5,500 nt of DNA from an uncultured Clostridia bacterium (GTDB taxonomy: Bacteria; Bacillota; Clostridia; Christensenellales; UBA1242). The stretch is taken from NCBI GenBank assembly GCA_937874195.1, contig CALNBM010000088.1:1-5500 (forward strand), given 5' to 3'. The notes under the pieces were generated by a model. The model was not told the DNA's origin, made no database searches, and saw nothing but the letters and a program-made list of their open reading frames with translations. Both the position numbers and the translations under genes were made by a program. This document shows, piece after piece, positions 1 to 5,500 of the stretch. Every line of letters starts with the position of its first letter. Position 1 is the stretch's first letter.

Positions 1-2
1 AT

Positions 3-110
3 TCACTACCGATTCCTGACTATATGCGACAGGAGATTATGAGTGACAGTGATGCATCCTCGGGCCAGGGGACTGTTACATTCACGGAGTACCTTGTCAG
101 CATCTTCGGT
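3..110 (+). other. Possible foreign coding fragment at the left edge
   Basis: The plus strand is open from the window edge in the frame starting at base 3, reading SLPIPDYMRQEIMSDSDASS and then GQGTVTFTEYLVSIF. The region is richer in G+C (about 47% over 1-120, 52% over 61-120) than the repeat gene next to it. The text looks protein-like but I recognise no family. Past about 110 the same DNA codes convincingly for an MBG domain on the other strand, so this frame would end at a junction near 85-115. The reading frame could also be chance. Confidence 0.25.
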
Positions 111-3100
111 TGTACTTACATTACCATTGAAAGATGGAAGAGCATCACCATATTCAATGATTTTATTGAGTGCGGTTACAGTTAAAGTTGCTTTTGTGAT
201 AACCCATGGAATAGTTATATCGGCAGTTATATCCCCGGTAGCCCAGTTATAATTATTGTTATCTTTAAGCGATATTGTGACGGTATGGTTTCCAACATTT
301 ATTTGCGTGTTGCCTGTAATATTTAATAGCATTAAATCATAATCAAGTGTGGCTAGTTGCAATTCTTGCTCAGCGCCATTATACACAAAAGAAGTATTCC
401 CACTTGCAGTTGGCACCACTAACAATTTTGGTTTTATACTCCATTGCAATTCTATATCTTCTGTTGAACCACCTACCCAACAATAATTATTCTTATCTTT
501 TAACGATACTACTGCAATATATAATTTAGTGTCTGTACCTACATTCCCTAAAATATTATAATATACACTTTCCGTAATATTAGGCGATTGAGGACTACCG
601 TTAAACTCGAAAAAATCATTACCAATTATTACTGGCACTTCAACTTCGCTAACATTTATAATCCAGCCAATTTCAATGTTTACTGTTGTTTCATCTTCCC
701 ATTTATAGTTGGTATTTTTTAACGAGTAAACAGCAATATAATTCCCTGCATCTGTTGCAGTATTACCTGTAACATTAATAACCTTATCATCATAAACGCT
801 TACTTCCACAGATTTGAGTGTTCCATCAAAAGTGAACGATGTGTTTATAGGTATTATCTTTGTGATTAATTTATAGGTTATATTTAATTTTCCTGCAAAA
901 GTTTCCACGATATAGTTATTTGAAATTTGCGTGCCGTTTACTGTTATATCATATAAACCAACATTGGAATTTTTAGTTGCAGTTGTAGTTAACTCAAAAT
1001 CACTAAATATGTTAAAAATAGAATCGCCACCAAGCAAAGTTTCTGCTGTATAGTTAAACTCGGGATTTTCGTCACCGTAATTTCGACTGGTGTTTTCGAC
1101 TATTATAGTAAGCGATGCTGGCGATATTGTCCAAGATAGTATAAAAGATTTATCTTGCCCATCTTCCCATTCGTAATTGTTATCCAAAGATATTGTTATA
1201 TTATATGTACCCACATTTCTTTCCACTATATTGCCAGACACTGCCATTATATTTGAAATGTAGTTTTCATCTAAACTGTTTCTTATATCAATTTCTTCAC
1301 CAATATATTTAAACTCACTGGAAACAAAGGTTGGTTTTGCCACTCCCCCTTGTATAGTTATATTAAGTCGTCCATCCGCTAAAATTAAATGATAGTTAAC
1401 AGAAGTTACATCTTGTTGCGATAAGATAACAGCGTAATTCCCAACATCAACTGCTGTTACTCCCTCGCCTGTGAAAGTGAAGATTCCATTAATTGCTCCG
1501 CTGGTTTTACTGTCATTCCCTTTAAATCCATTAAAAATTAAATCGCTAGTGGTTGCTGGATTTCCGTCAAATATATATACTAATCCATCAAAAATTTTAG
1601 TAGCATTTTTAACAGTTACAGTTAGATTTGCTTTTGTTATTTGCCATGAAATAGAAATGTTTTCCGTATCACCGCTATCCCATAGGTGGTTATTTGTGTC
1701 TGTCACAGAAATAACAGCCAAATATGTATTGTCAACATTAATGCCCCTGTTTCCTGTTATAGAAATAGAAGTCTCATCATACGGAGTAAATTTAACTTCC
1801 TGTTCTGCACCATTATATTCAAATGTGGTTGCACCTAAAACAGTTGGAGCTGTTAGAGTTTTCTTTAAAATCTTCCATTCGAGAATTAAAGGTTCAGTAT
1901 TCCCACTCACCCATTCAAGATGAGATACCGTGTTATCTGCTAAATTATTTAACGACACTGTTAAGTTATAGGTACCTGCATTTTTTTGTGGAGTCACATT
2001 CATTATATAATAATTATTAGCGGTGATAGTTGGTGTTTGCGCTCCGCCATTATAAACTAACGAACTAACCACTACTGGGTCTTTGATTATTCCTTTATAC
2101 CTAGCATAGTAAGTGGTATCACTTTTTGCTTGAACAATAGCTTTATCCCAAATATTTGCAAATAAAAAGGATATTTCGCTCGTGCCTATTCTAATTGGTT
2201 TATCCTTATCTTCAGGATATGCCGGCATACTTCCATGTTCAACTGTGGTGCTTTCCACTGTTTCACCGTTCCAATTCGCCCAGGTTATAGTATAAGAATT
2301 TAAAGGTAAATTTGAAATAGTTAAATTAATATCAGCAGTGATATTCGTTATTTCATATATTGTGTGTTCATTTGCCGCACCTGGCGTAATACGATAAACA
2401 GCATAATTTTTTTGTAAATTTGAAAGCAGATTCCCATAACTTTTATTATACTCGGCTTTTAAATTCACTTTAAATTGAAAAATACCACCATGATTTACAA
2501 TGGTTGAACTGTTGGCTGAAATAATGCCAAACTCGTTAGTATTATCCATAAAAACTGTATAAGATTTTAAATTGTATTGAGCAATTAAAGTGGTGTTTGC
2601 TTTAAAGGTGGTGTTTGTCACATCCACAAATTCACCGTTAGCATTTATCACTAAAATATCGAGCGAACCCACTCTCATATAATAACCGCTAAAATCATAG
2701 CCATATTTATATGGTACAACTATTTTATCTAGTTGGGTTTCTGTGGACGAATCTAAGTAAAATCCTTTTTCATATTGTTGATAAAACACTTTCGTGCAAT
2801 CATTGGTTGCACCATTGACATTTAGCGAAATTAAGTAAATATCATTTATCCAGCTCGCTTCATAAACTAAGATACCTTCAACTGTTATTTCTGTGCCTGC
2901 ACTAAGCGTTCCGCCTATTCCATTATATCCTTCAAGTCCGTAATGTTGCTTAGTGATAATCGGCAGTGTTATTTTTTGAATACCATAATAAGTTTTACTT
3001 GCCAGTCCGTTATTAAAGTTTATGGTAAGCATGTTTTTTTCTTCTTCAATAAAGGCAAGGCTAAATTGAATACCATCAGTAATTAAAATAGACTCACCGT

Positions 3101-3968
3101 CTTTATATATTTTATCACTTTTATTTGTGCGAATACCTTCCACTTGTGCGCCTGTATCCTGCCCACAAACGATGGAATATTTATCAATATCCACTATGTA
3201 TGTTGAGCCATAGTTTAAGCTAAGGTTTTCTCCAGCGTAGTTTCCACCACCAATAAGCATTGAGCCTTCTCCGCTTACTGGAACTAAAATTTTCTTACCT
3301 TGCCAAATAGCATATAATTCACCCTCAATCAATTTAATTTGACTGGAAGTAAACTCAGGGGAAATAGCATTCGGATTTCTATCAAATCCAATTAAATCAT
3401 AATATACTTTATACTCATTCGCTAAATTCTCATTTATATAGTTTTGGTCTAATATATTTATAAGTTGGTTATATCTGCCATTTATTATGTAAGATTTTTC
3501 GAGTTCATTTTCATTATCATTTAAAAATATTTTAAGGTCAATAATTTTTATTGTTATACCTGCATAAAGGTTTAAGTTGTTTTTTATAGGTTGACTGAAA
3601 TCGTAATGCTCGCCCTCGCCACTTGCGTTAGTATACCAATAGCCGTCAAAATTATATATTTTGCTTTCTACCTCAGGAATAAGACTTGCATTAATATTTT
3701 CGCCATCTTTAATCTCCACTTTTTTGATTAATTTGGACTCAACAAAAAAAGATACTGCGTGTTTTTCTTCCGCGAACGATAAAAAAATCCCAAACGCAAA
3801 CATTGCTAAAATAAAAACAGATATAACAGTTAAAATAACATTTCGTATTATGTTATTTCTTCGCCTTATTAACTTTTGCCTACTTGCTATTTCAGAAAGT
3901 ATACGCATTCTTTCATCAGTAGTGTAAGCTTGGATTTCTACCCTTTTTTCATAGTCTCTTTTGTTCAC
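6..3968 (-). CDS. Giant membrane-anchored InlB/MBG-repeat surface protein, C-terminus doubtful
   Basis: Reads as a 1320-residue protein, probably an extracellular adhesin or wall-spanning fibre. Residues 1-43 are charged and end in a basic stretch (RQKLIRRRNNIIRN). Residues 44-66 form one hydrophobic segment, so the rest should lie outside the cell. Residues 69-625 hold about five diverged InlB-like repeats, recognised by endings such as LYAIW, LIAQY and YYARY. Residues 624-1260 hold six modules of 75-80 residues (YNG..Q, ITGN, NVGTY, SLKD.NNY.W, W.I) with MBG/YDG-type domains between them. A third MBG domain begins at 1261 (LTVTALNKIIEYGDALPSF) and fails after about residue 1293. The last 27 residues use GC-rich codons and resemble no repeat, so the true C-terminus is probably missing. 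The GTG start is the first possible in frame behind a GGAGA; Met21 is an alternative. The repeat families are well known in Bacillota; the ligand is unknown. No catalytic motif or LPXTG is seen. Confidence 0.85.
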   Translation of the reverse strand: MNKRDYEKRVEIQAYTTDERMRILSEIASRQKLIRRRNNIIRNVILTVISVFILAMFAFGIFLSFAEEKHAVSFFVESKLIKKVEIKDGENINASLIPEVESKIYNFDGYWYTNASGEGEHYDFSQPIKNNLNLYAGITIKIIDLKIFLNDNENELEKSYIINGRYNQLINILDQNYINENLANEYKVYYDLIGFDRNPNAISPEFTSSQIKLIEGELYAIWQGKKILVPVSGEGSMLIGGGNYAGENLSLNYGSTYIVDIDKYSIVCGQDTGAQVEGIRTNKSDKIYKDGESILITDGIQFSLAFIEEEKNMLTINFNNGLASKTYYGIQKITLPIITKQHYGLEGYNGIGGTLSAGTEITVEGILVYEASWINDIYLISLNVNGATNDCTKVFYQQYEKGFYLDSSTETQLDKIVVPYKYGYDFSGYYMRVGSLDILVINANGEFVDVTNTTFKANTTLIAQYNLKSYTVFMDNTNEFGIISANSSTIVNHGGIFQFKVNLKAEYNKSYGNLLSNLQKNYAVYRITPGAANEHTIYEITNITADINLTISNLPLNSYTITWANWNGETVESTTVEHGSMPAYPEDKDKPIRIGTSEISFLFANIWDKAIVQAKSDTTYYARYKGIIKDPVVVSSLVYNGGAQTPTITANNYYIMNVTPQKNAGTYNLTVSLNNLADNTVSHLEWVSGNTEPLILEWKILKKTLTAPTVLGATTFEYNGAEQEVKFTPYDETSISITGNRGINVDNTYLAVISVTDTNNHLWDSGDTENISISWQITKANLTVTVKNATKIFDGLVYIFDGNPATTSDLIFNGFKGNDSKTSGAINGIFTFTGEGVTAVDVGNYAVILSQQDVTSVNYHLILADGRLNITIQGGVAKPTFVSSEFKYIGEEIDIRNSLDENYISNIMAVSGNIVERNVGTYNITISLDNNYEWEDGQDKSFILSWTISPASLTIIVENTSRNYGDENPEFNYTAETLLGGDSIFNIFSDFELTTTATKNSNVGLYDITVNGTQISNNYIVETFAGKLNITYKLITKIIPINTSFTFDGTLKSVEVSVYDDKVINVTGNTATDAGNYIAVYSLKNTNYKWEDETTVNIEIGWIINVSEVEVPVIIGNDFFEFNGSPQSPNITESVYYNILGNVGTDTKLYIAVVSLKDKNNYCWVGGSTEDIELQWSIKPKLLVVPTASGNTSFVYNGAEQELQLATLDYDLMLLNITGNTQINVGNHTVTISLKDNNNYNWATGDITADITIPWVITKATLTVTALNKIIEYGDALPSFNGNVSTTEDADKVLRECNSPLARGCITVTHNLLSHIVRNR
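90..2099 (-). repeat. Array of 75-80 residue YNG/TGN modules interleaved with MBG/YDG-type domains
   Basis: Six units share P...F.YNG..Q, ITGN, NVGTY, SL.D.NNY.W..G and a closing W.I: about 2099-1863, 1862-1629, 1352-1116, 872-648, 647-426 and 425-189. Between or after them are domains that open L T V T/L T I and carry YGD or FDG and a closing GRLNIT or GKLNIT: 1628-1353 (YDG-like), 1115-873 (MBG_2-like) and 188 to about 90 (cut short). The order is unit, unit, YDG, unit, MBG, unit, unit, unit, MBG. Such domains form strings of small beta sandwiches in bacterial adhesins; the role here is inferred. Confidence 0.75.
2094..3764 (-). repeat. Array of diverged InlB-like repeats in the giant protein
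   Basis: Five units can be picked out by their shared plan: a hydrophobic-aromatic strand, G-Y-x-F-x-G-Y-like centre and a closing L-Y-A-x-W/Y strand. They lie at about 3764-3555 (residues 69-138, ends LNLYAGI), 3548-3297 (141-224, ends ELYAIW), 3032-2847 (313-374, ends LVYEASW), 2834-2571 (379-466, has YDFSGYY and ends LIAQY) and 2300-2094 (557-625, the WANWNGETVE form ending TTYYARY). Residues 225-312 and 467-556 are beta-rich stretches I cannot assign. The units are too diverged to align at DNA level. Boundaries are approximate. The general family is clear for the last unit and less so for the others. Confidence 0.6.
3771..3839 (-). other. Signal-anchor / transmembrane segment of the giant surface protein
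   Basis: Residues 44-66 (VILTVISVFILAMFAFGIFL then SFA) are uniformly hydrophobic and follow a strongly basic stretch, which by the positive-inside rule puts the N-terminus in the cytoplasm and the repeats outside. The end SFA followed by EE could be a signal peptidase I site, in which case this would be a signal peptide with an unusually long 43-residue n-region. With no other anchor visible, an uncleaved type II anchor is equally likely. Confidence 0.8.
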
Positions 3969-3980
3969 TTTTTTTAAGCT

Positions 3981-3985
3981 TCTCC
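3981..3985 (-). promoter_or_regulatory. Ribosome binding site of the giant surface protein
   Basis: The minus strand reads GGAGA followed by 12 bases, including a run of seven A, and then GTG at 3968-3966. The spacing is on the long side but this is the only good Shine-Dalgarno match near the start. An out-of-frame ATG sits just upstream at 3993-3991. Confidence 0.55.
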
Positions 3986-4006
3986 AATTCCATTCTTAAA
4001 AACAAT

Positions 4007-4020
4007 CTAGGTAGTCCTAG
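4007..4020 (-). promoter_or_regulatory. Small hairpin in the leader of the giant surface protein gene
   Basis: CTAGG and CCTAG flank a four-base loop in the predicted leader, about 20 bases downstream of the likely transcription start, and are followed on the transcript by ATTGTTTTT. The stem is only five base pairs. It could be a weak attenuator or a 5' stabilising hairpin, or chance. Confidence 0.25.
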
Positions 4021-4044
4021 TTTGAAAGCAATTATTACTTGTAC

Positions 4045-4073
4045 ATTTTATCACAAGACCTATAAAAAAACAA
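4045..4073 (-). promoter_or_regulatory. Sigma-A type extended -10 promoter for the giant surface protein
   Basis: On the minus strand, TTGTTT (4073-4068) is followed by a 17-base spacer and TAAAAT (4050-4045), with TGA directly before the -10 giving an extended -10 element. The -10 matches consensus at five of six positions and the -35 at three of six. Transcription would start near 4038 and leave a leader of about 70 bases ahead of the GTG at 3968. Confidence 0.6.
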
Positions 4074-4333
4074 AATATTTTACAAGGATAACAAGATATA
4101 CAAAAATATTCTTAAAATAAAAAAGAATCATTATGTATAACGCACTTAAACTTCTGCAAGCAGTTTTCATAGGATTAATCTTTTGCTAACAAATATAACC
4201 GTCTTAGACTAATATTACTTTTGCCAAAATAGAAAGCAAGTATGCAAAAAGAAAACGAAAGTAAATCTCAATTTTAACTCTCAAACTTATTTAGTAGCAG
4301 GAAATTTTTTAAGTTTTTGTTTTTTACTTATTT

Positions 4334-4360
4334 TTTCTTTATTGTTATTTCTTTATTGTT
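4334..4360. repeat. Two-copy tandem repeat in the T-rich tract
   Basis: TTTCTTTATTGTT occurs at 4334-4346 and again at 4348-4360, one base apart, inside a stretch that is nearly all T on the plus strand. It is simple low-complexity sequence that may arise by slippage. It lies about 260 bases upstream of the giant protein's promoter, too far for an ordinary UP element. Confidence 0.6.
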
Positions 4361-4430
4361 TTCTTTTATTTTTTTTTGTTTATTTTTATTTTTCATTTAA
4401 TAATCTTTACTTTCTATTATTATAATACTT

Positions 4431-4450
4431 CTTATAAAATTTTTTATAAG
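4431..4450. repeat. AT-rich inverted repeat
   Basis: CTTATAAA (4431-4438) and TTTATAAG (4443-4450) are perfect inverted copies with a four-base loop. There is no T run directly after it on the minus strand, so it is not a good terminator for the upstream gene. It may be a protein-binding palindrome or merely chance in sequence of this composition. Confidence 0.35.
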
Positions 4451-4546
4451 CATAGTTGAATATTAGAAATAAATAATAGAATTTAGATATAGCTTAATTT
4501 AAAAAATAGAATAAATTTTGACATTAATATTAAACATTTTTCAGGC

Positions 4547-4581
4547 AAAAAAAACAAGCAAATATGATACTTGCTTGTTTT
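4547..4581 (-). terminator. Intrinsic terminator of the InlB-repeat surface gene
   Basis: AAAACAAGCAA (4551-4561) and TTGCTTGTTTT (4571-4581) form a perfect 11-pair stem with a nine-base loop. On the minus strand the stem merges into a run of eight T (complement of 4547-4554). It begins 21 bases after the stop codon at 4605-4603. The plus strand also has a T-rich run after the stem, so it could act both ways, but no plus-strand gene ends here. Confidence 0.85.
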
Positions 4582-4602
4582 GTTTTTTATAGGCATTTTA
4601 TT

Positions 4603-5382
4603 TTATAGTATCAAAGTAACACTTTGCATAAAGTTAGCCAATTCTTTTTTTAGAAAAATAAAATACTGCGTTTTGCCAATGATAGCATTATTATAGTTTG
4701 AAAGTGTGTAACTCGCGCTCAATGGTGCATTCTCAAATATCAATGTATTAGCATTACTTATGGTCACTTCACTTGTTTGGTTTTGAGATAATGTTACTGA
4801 GTTATCATAAATAGTCGTATCAATCTCTTTATTAATGCTTGTTAGTGAATCTGTATACTGCGTTTCGTTAGTATCATCTATGGATGTTGTACCCGGATCG
4901 CCACCATCGCCAAACACCCACATAGCATACAATGTAAATTCCGGTTCTGTTTTATCCCAATTTCTTGCACTTTCCATTGCGCTCGTGTAATACTGCGTCC
5001 CATAAATTATCGCATCGTAATATCCTCCAAAAGTACCGATAATATCTGAGGGCTTTGTTGGGGCTGTTGCAGATGGCATAGACTGTCCATAAGTTGCAAT
5101 AACACTACTTGTTCCTTTGGAGCCACCATTTTTTTCAAAAGTTATTAATGTGCAACCGTATTCAATCCACCTGGCATAAAGCGTGTATGATTCAACATTT
5201 TTATTCCAAAAATTTGCAGATTCCATTTCCGAAGTGTAATATACAGTACCACCAGTAATGTTAGAAGTGTCGTAATATCCTATAAAAGTATAACCTGTTC
5301 GTGTTGGTGCAGGACTAGCGCCTGGCATTGCGCTACTAAAAGTTGCAATAACATTATTAGGACCTCCCGAACCGCCGTTTGC
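4603..5382 (-). CDS. InlB-repeat surface protein, C-terminal part only (5' end lost)
   Basis: This is the end of a secreted or surface protein. The frame is recognisable from about 5382 (ANGGSGGPNNVIATFSSAMP), upstream of the first Met at 5328, which lies inside a repeat and is not a credible start. Two InlB B-type repeats of about 75 residues follow, each with NGGS.G, VIAT, AMP or SMP, GYYD, YYTS.MESA..W and TLYA.W. After them come a Gly/Asp linker (FGDGGDPGTTS) and a 100-residue Ser/Thr/Asn-rich tail ending in a mildly hydrophobic stretch (YFIFLKKELANFMQSVTLIL). No LPXTG, dockerin or S-layer motif is visible. Signal peptide and any earlier domains are missing because the frame runs into Nudix-coding sequence in another frame. 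Such repeats are typical of Bacillota adhesins. It shares strand and repeat class with the giant protein downstream but has its own terminator, so they are probably separate transcripts. Confidence 0.8.
   Translation of the reverse strand, partial: ANGGSGGPNNVIATFSSAMPGASPAPTRTGYTFIGYYDTSNITGGTVYYTSEMESANFWNKNVESYTLYARWIEYGCTLITFEKNGGSKGTSSVIATYGQSMPSATAPTKPSDIIGTFGGYYDAIIYGTQYYTSAMESARNWDKTEPEFTLYAMWVFGDGGDPGTTSIDDTNETQYTDSLTSINKEIDTTIYDNSVTLSQNQTSEVTISNANTLIFENAPLSASYTLSNYNNAIIGKTQYFIFLKKELANFMQSVTLIL
4915..5151 (-). repeat. InlB B-type repeat 2 of the partial surface protein
   Basis: It runs from TLITFEKNGGSKG to FTLYAMW and has the same order of motifs as repeat 1: VIATYGQSMP, GGYYD, then YYTSAMESARNWDK. 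It is complete and shows what the first repeat should have looked like at its start. Confidence 0.85.
5167..5382 (-). repeat. InlB B-type repeat 1 of the partial surface protein
   Basis: It runs from ANGGSGG to TLYARW, with GYTFIGYYD and YYTSEMESANFWNK in the middle. The usual strand before NGG (of the type VTFDA or, in the next copy, LITFEK) is absent, because the sequence upstream of 5382 belongs to another gene. Confidence 0.8.
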
Positions 5383-5500
5383 CGGAACGTCTCTCCTTCC
5401 TCTACGGTGCCCTTTGGAAGCACCCAGCCGATATACCGGCCGTTTTGGTTTTTATACAGCAGCAGAATTTTCCACTTAAAAATCACTACGCCGCCGCAGC
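5362..5500 (-). CDS. Nudix hydrolase, N-terminal fragment cut inside the Nudix box
   Basis: Nudix proteins hydrolyse nucleoside diphosphates linked to another moiety, using a Mg-binding helix in the box GX5EX7REUXEEXGU. The frame enters from the right edge as CGGVVIFKWKILLLYKNQNG, then RYIGWVLPKGTVEEGE and TFRQTAVREV. The first half of the box is intact (G, five residues, E, seven residues, R-E-V), but the metal-binding EEXG half that should follow is missing; the frame instead enters InlB-repeat sequence. The GTG at 5486-5484 lies inside the first beta strand, and the frame stays open to the window edge, so the true start is outside. G+C is about 50%, well above the neighbours. GWVLPKGTVEEGE is typical of a Nudix group common in Clostridia. 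Substrate cannot be told. As it stands the product would be inactive. Confidence 0.85.

Larger units (their letters stand above)
3969..4602. other. Very AT-rich intergenic spacer between the two surface-protein genes
   Basis: No convincing gene lies here. From the right it holds the terminator of the InlB-repeat gene (4547-4581), an AT-rich hairpin (4431-4450), a strongly T-rich stretch on the plus strand (about 4310-4400, near 12% G+C at 4321-4380), and the promoter and leader of the giant protein gene (3969-4073). The part from about 4091 to 4300 has no structure beyond a six-pair stem, ATTCTT (4108-4113) with AAGAAT (4123-4128). No tRNA, riboswitch or CRISPR pattern was recognised. Confidence 0.7.

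Noticed and set aside
43..252. 69-codon open frame on the plus strand at the left edge
   Set aside because: It crosses the suspected junction and runs antisense to the MBG domain; no motif or ribosome binding site supports it.
1471..1923. 150-codon open frame on the plus strand
   Set aside because: It lies wholly antisense to well-matched repeat modules of the giant protein; its translation shows no family motif and no ribosome binding site was seen. It is a shadow of the minus-strand gene, as are the other plus-strand frames at 347-529, 1823-2020 and 3661-3927.
6..3968. Tandem protein repeats considered as a CRISPR-like or satellite DNA array
   Set aside because: The repeats are visible only at protein level, with diverged DNA and variable spacing of about 220-280 bases; there are no short identical repeats with spacers.
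4133..4189. 18-codon plus-strand frame MYNALKLLQAVFIGLIFC, resembling a small hydrophobic peptide
   Set aside because: No Shine-Dalgarno sequence precedes it and no promoter was found nearby; short open frames of this kind are expected by chance in an intergenic region.
4518..4523. Perfect TTGACA on the plus strand, a possible -35 box
   Set aside because: No -10-like hexamer lies at 15-19 bases downstream, and the following DNA is the terminator hairpin of the minus-strand gene with no plus-strand gene after it.
5280..5486. 68-residue protein reading from the Nudix fragment straight into the InlB region
   Set aside because: After REV the residues (LIMLLQLLVAQCQALVLHQH) are an out-of-frame reading of the InlB repeat, so the 68-residue product is a junction artefact and not a natural small protein.

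Overview
The window looks like AT-rich DNA (about one third G+C in genes, far less between them) from a low-GC Gram-positive bacterium, most likely an uncultured Bacillota (Clostridia- or Bacilli-like). The grounds are the AT-rich codon choice, the surface-protein repeat families (InlB/Listeria-Bacteroides type and MBG/YDG type) and sigma-A-like promoter and intrinsic terminator signals. No gene here can fix the taxon more closely.

All convincing genes lie on the minus strand, so transcription runs from high to low coordinates. At the right edge (5500 to about 5362) is the front part of a Nudix hydrolase with about 50% G+C. It breaks off inside its Nudix box. It gives way, across about 21 bases that both proteins can account for in different frames, to the remaining C-terminal part of an InlB-repeat surface protein (about 5382 to 4603). 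An intrinsic terminator follows at 4581-4547. Next comes about 630 bases of very AT-rich spacer holding T-rich tracts, small hairpins and a good extended -10 promoter (4073-4045). This promoter drives a giant membrane-anchored surface protein of about 1300 residues (3968 to about 90). It consists of a basic cytoplasmic tail, one membrane segment, a set of diverged InlB-like repeats, then at least six 75-80 residue modules with MBG/YDG-type domains between them. The last 100 bases or so at the left edge change in composition and stop matching the repeat family, so the annotated C-terminus (stop at 6-8) is probably not genuine.

The two surface proteins share repeat type and orientation and probably form a small locus of extracellular adhesin or fibre proteins. 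No sortase signal, enzyme domain or defence gene is visible. The most notable observation is that both ends of the AT-rich block seem to be joined to unrelated, more GC-rich sequence, the right one at a short shared word. Assembly chimerism is the leading explanation, with recombination at short homology as the alternative. I see no convincing new biological system here.
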